A program made the translations under genes and the position numbers. A stretch of DNA of 51,135 bases, taken from Planctomycetota bacterium. GTDB taxonomy: Bacteria; Planctomycetota; UBA1135; UBA2386. Shown here in pieces: positions 49,888-51,135 of the stretch; positions within the stretch are counted from its first letter, which is position 1; the number at the start of each line of letters is the position of its first letter. The notes under the pieces are model-generated. The model saw only the letters and a program-made list of their open reading frames with translations, was not told the DNA's origin and searched no databases. Where the stretch lies: positions 1 through 51,135 of the forward strand of contig JALORC010000043.1 of NCBI GenBank assembly GCA_025459175.1. Reading direction: 5' to 3'.

Positions 49888-49958
49888 CGAGCCGCACGAC
49901 GATAGGCAGCACCGCCGCAGAATGCTCGCGGCAGGCGCGGTTTCCTGCCCCCTGGCGC

Positions 49959-49964
49959 TATCCT
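49959..49964 (+). promoter_or_regulatory. Putative -10 element of the YrdC-phosphatase gene, leaderless spacing
   Basis: TATCCT ends 6 bases before the ATG at 49971. Transcription would start at the first codon. The -35 region is not recognisable. Confidence 0.4.
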
Positions 49965-49970
49965 CTGCGC

Positions 49971-51023
49971 ATGGCTTGCGCCCGCGTGGAGCTGCGCTCG
50001 ACGGACAAGAAGCAGCTGGTCCTCCGCACCGCGGCCGCGCTGCGGCGCGGTGAGCTCTGCATCCTGCCGACCGAGACAGTCTACGGCCTCGCGGTGCTGC
50101 CGAGCCACGCCGGCGCCGTCGCCCGCGCCCGCTCGCTGCTGCGCCGCGACCCCTCGCAGCCGTTCACGCTGCACCTGGCCACGCGCGACGCCGCACGCGT
50201 TCTGGCCCCCGACTGGCAGCGCCCCGAACAGCGCCTCGCCGACCGCTTCTGGCCCGGCCCGCTGACGTTGGTGCTGCCGACCTCGAACGGCGACACCGGC
50301 CTGCGCCTGTGTGCACACGAGTGGACCCGCAGCGTGATCGCCGCGGTCGGCGAACCGATCTGGCTCGGGTGCCTGCCCTGGCAGGACCAACCGGCGCTGG
50401 CCGATCCGGCCCACCTCGCCGAACACTACGGCGCCGCGGTCGACCTGCTGGTCGACGACGGCAAGTCCCCACTCGGCAACGCGTCGACCGTCGTTCACCG
50501 CCGGGGCCCGCGCCTCGAAGTCACCCGCACCGGCATCCTCACCGCCGACGAAGTGCTGCTCGCCGCCGCCACCCTGACCCTGTTCGTCTGCACCGGCAAC
50601 ACCTGCCGCTCGCCACTCGCCGAGGCGCTGGCGCGCGAGTCAATGGCGCGACGCCTCGGTGTCGCCGCCGCCGACGTGCTGGCCCACGGCCACGCCTTCG
50701 CCAGCGCCGGCACCAGCACCATCGAGGGCCTGCCCGCCAGCGACGGCAGCCTCGCCGCCGGTGCCGAGATCGGCCTCGACCTGACACGGCATCGCAGCCA
50801 GCCGATCACCCGCCAGCTGGCGATGCGCGCCAACCGCATCTACTGCCTCGCGCAGAGCCATCGCCGCGCGCTGCTGGCAGAAGTGCCCGAGGTAGCTGAC
50901 AAGGTCTCGATGCTGCGCGGGGACCAGCTGGACATCGCGGATCCGTACGGGGGAGAGCTGCCGCGCTACCGCCGCACGCGAGACGAAATCAGCTCCTCCA
51001 TCGAACTGATCCAAGGGTTGTGA
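49971..51023 (+). CDS. YrdC/Sua5-like domain fused to low-molecular-weight (YwlE-like) phosphatase
   Basis: A 350-residue fusion. Residues 10-190 resemble YrdC/Sua5 (TsaC), which makes threonylcarbamoyl-AMP for tRNA t6A: LPTETVYGLAVLP, FWPGPLTLVLP and STVVHRRG are present. However, the KGRP site is RDPSQPF and the SAN motif is WLGCLPWQDQ, so activity is uncertain. Residues 202-350 are a low-molecular-weight protein phosphatase: P-loop CTGNTCR (Cys207 to Arg213) and the Asp in DPYGG (Asp324). The Thr at P-loop position 211 matches B. subtilis YwlE, an arginine phosphatase. In Bacillus these two functions are neighbouring separate genes (ywlC, ywlE). The start lies 6 bases after TATCCT. Confidence 0.82.
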   Translation: MACARVELRSTDKKQLVLRTAAALRRGELCILPTETVYGLAVLPSHAGAVARARSLLRRDPSQPFTLHLATRDAARVLAPDWQRPEQRLADRFWPGPLTLVLPTSNGDTGLRLCAHEWTRSVIAAVGEPIWLGCLPWQDQPALADPAHLAEHYGAAVDLLVDDGKSPLGNASTVVHRRGPRLEVTRTGILTADEVLLAAATLTLFVCTGNTCRSPLAEALARESMARRLGVAAADVLAHGHAFASAGTSTIEGLPASDGSLAAGAEIGLDLTRHRSQPITRQLAMRANRIYCLAQSHRRALLAEVPEVADKVSMLRGDQLDIADPYGGELPRYRRTRDEISSSIELIQGL

Positions 51024-51036
51024 TCGCCCCGGAAAA

Positions 51037-51052
51037 TGGCAAATCCGTGCCA
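51037..51052. promoter_or_regulatory. Short inverted repeat between two rightward genes
   Basis: TGGCA-AATCCG-TGCCA lies 14 bases past the fusion gene stop. It could be an operator of the next gene or part of a weak terminator; a second small stem (CCGC-TG-GCGG) follows at once. Confidence 0.3.
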
Positions 51053-51116
51053 CCGCTGGCGGTTTCGAGGCACTGACACCCTGCGCGCACTCTGTCGGTG
51101 GGCGCAGGAGTCGCCA

Positions 51117-51135
51117 TGGATTTCGAGCCCCCGTT
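51117..51135 (+). CDS. First codons of a gene cut by the window edge
   Basis: ATG at 51117 follows GGAG at a 6-base spacing (AGGAGTCGCCATG) and reads MDFEPP before the sequence ends. The product cannot be identified. The ribosome site is the best evidence. Confidence 0.5.

Noticed and set aside
51055..51070. Sigma-54 promoter (GG-N10-GC) before the last gene
   Set aside because: The spacing fits but the bases around the -12 GC do not match TTGCA, and such 4-base matches are frequent at this GC content.

Overview
The window looks like chromosomal DNA of a very GC-rich (about 70%) Gram-negative bacterium, most probably a planctomycete. Three things point that way. A TPR protein carries two RNA polymerase alpha C-terminal domains (27839-29155), an architecture I associate with Planctomycetota. 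A secreted beta-propeller ends in a Cys/Gly-rich domain of a type I recall from planctomycete exported proteins (40914-43346). There are also many lipoproteins, an outer-membrane porin and HEAT/PDZ/TPR secreted proteins. Start codons are often GTG, and ten gene pairs overlap by 4 bases (ATGA/GTGA), which fixes many starts. I see no rRNA, tRNA, phage, insertion sequence or CRISPR array.

Layout. 1-7033: a partial FAD oxidoreductase lipoprotein, a GT-C glycosyltransferase, radC, a secreted TPR metallopeptidase, an SH3 protein, a PEGA lipoprotein, gmhB and a small membrane protein. 7095-10788: a canonical GT2, a GT2-FemAB fusion and a tail-anchored protein. 10949-15572: a degenerate histidine kinase, yidC, a metallophosphoesterase and miaA. 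15621-20284: asparagine synthase-like amidotransferase, flippase, rsmG and a TIGR02117-like lipoprotein. 20437-22447: a small lipoprotein, nadD and a WecA/MraY-like transferase. 22470-25739: a divergent partner-switching module (GAF-SpoIIE phosphatase and STAS-PilZ-like protein). 25740-26191: a non-coding stretch with an array of covarying hairpins. 26192-33123: rpmH, a GT4, the TPR/alpha-CTD protein, ruvA, mnmG and a HEAT protein. 33291-37914: tig-clpP-clpX-rlmN. 37996-40744: ECF sigma, anti-sigma and HEAT/PDZ protein. 40914-46538: propeller, porin, DUF2199-type protein and an orphan. 46623-49887: NtrB/NtrC-like pair, a 54-residue ORF and accA. 49971-51023: a YrdC-phosphatase fusion, then the first codons of another gene.

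How the genes fit together. Glycan genes recur (two GT2, GT-C, GT4, GmhB, WecA-like, AsnB-like, Wzx-like, FemAB), suggesting an exopolysaccharide or surface-glycan programme, but they are dispersed among housekeeping genes. tig-clpP-clpX is a classical protein quality-control operon. Signalling genes form three small circuits: sigma/anti-sigma, SpoIIE/STAS and NtrB/NtrC. The most unusual items are the hairpin array with compensatory changes, the GT2-FemAB fusion whose GT2 half has lost its DxD motif, the YrdC-arginine-phosphatase-like fusion with a degenerate YrdC half, the histidine kinase-like protein with Asp in place of the phospho-acceptor His, and the 54-codon ORF coupled at both ends between an NtrC regulator and accA. 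All assignments are from reading the sequence; no database search was possible.
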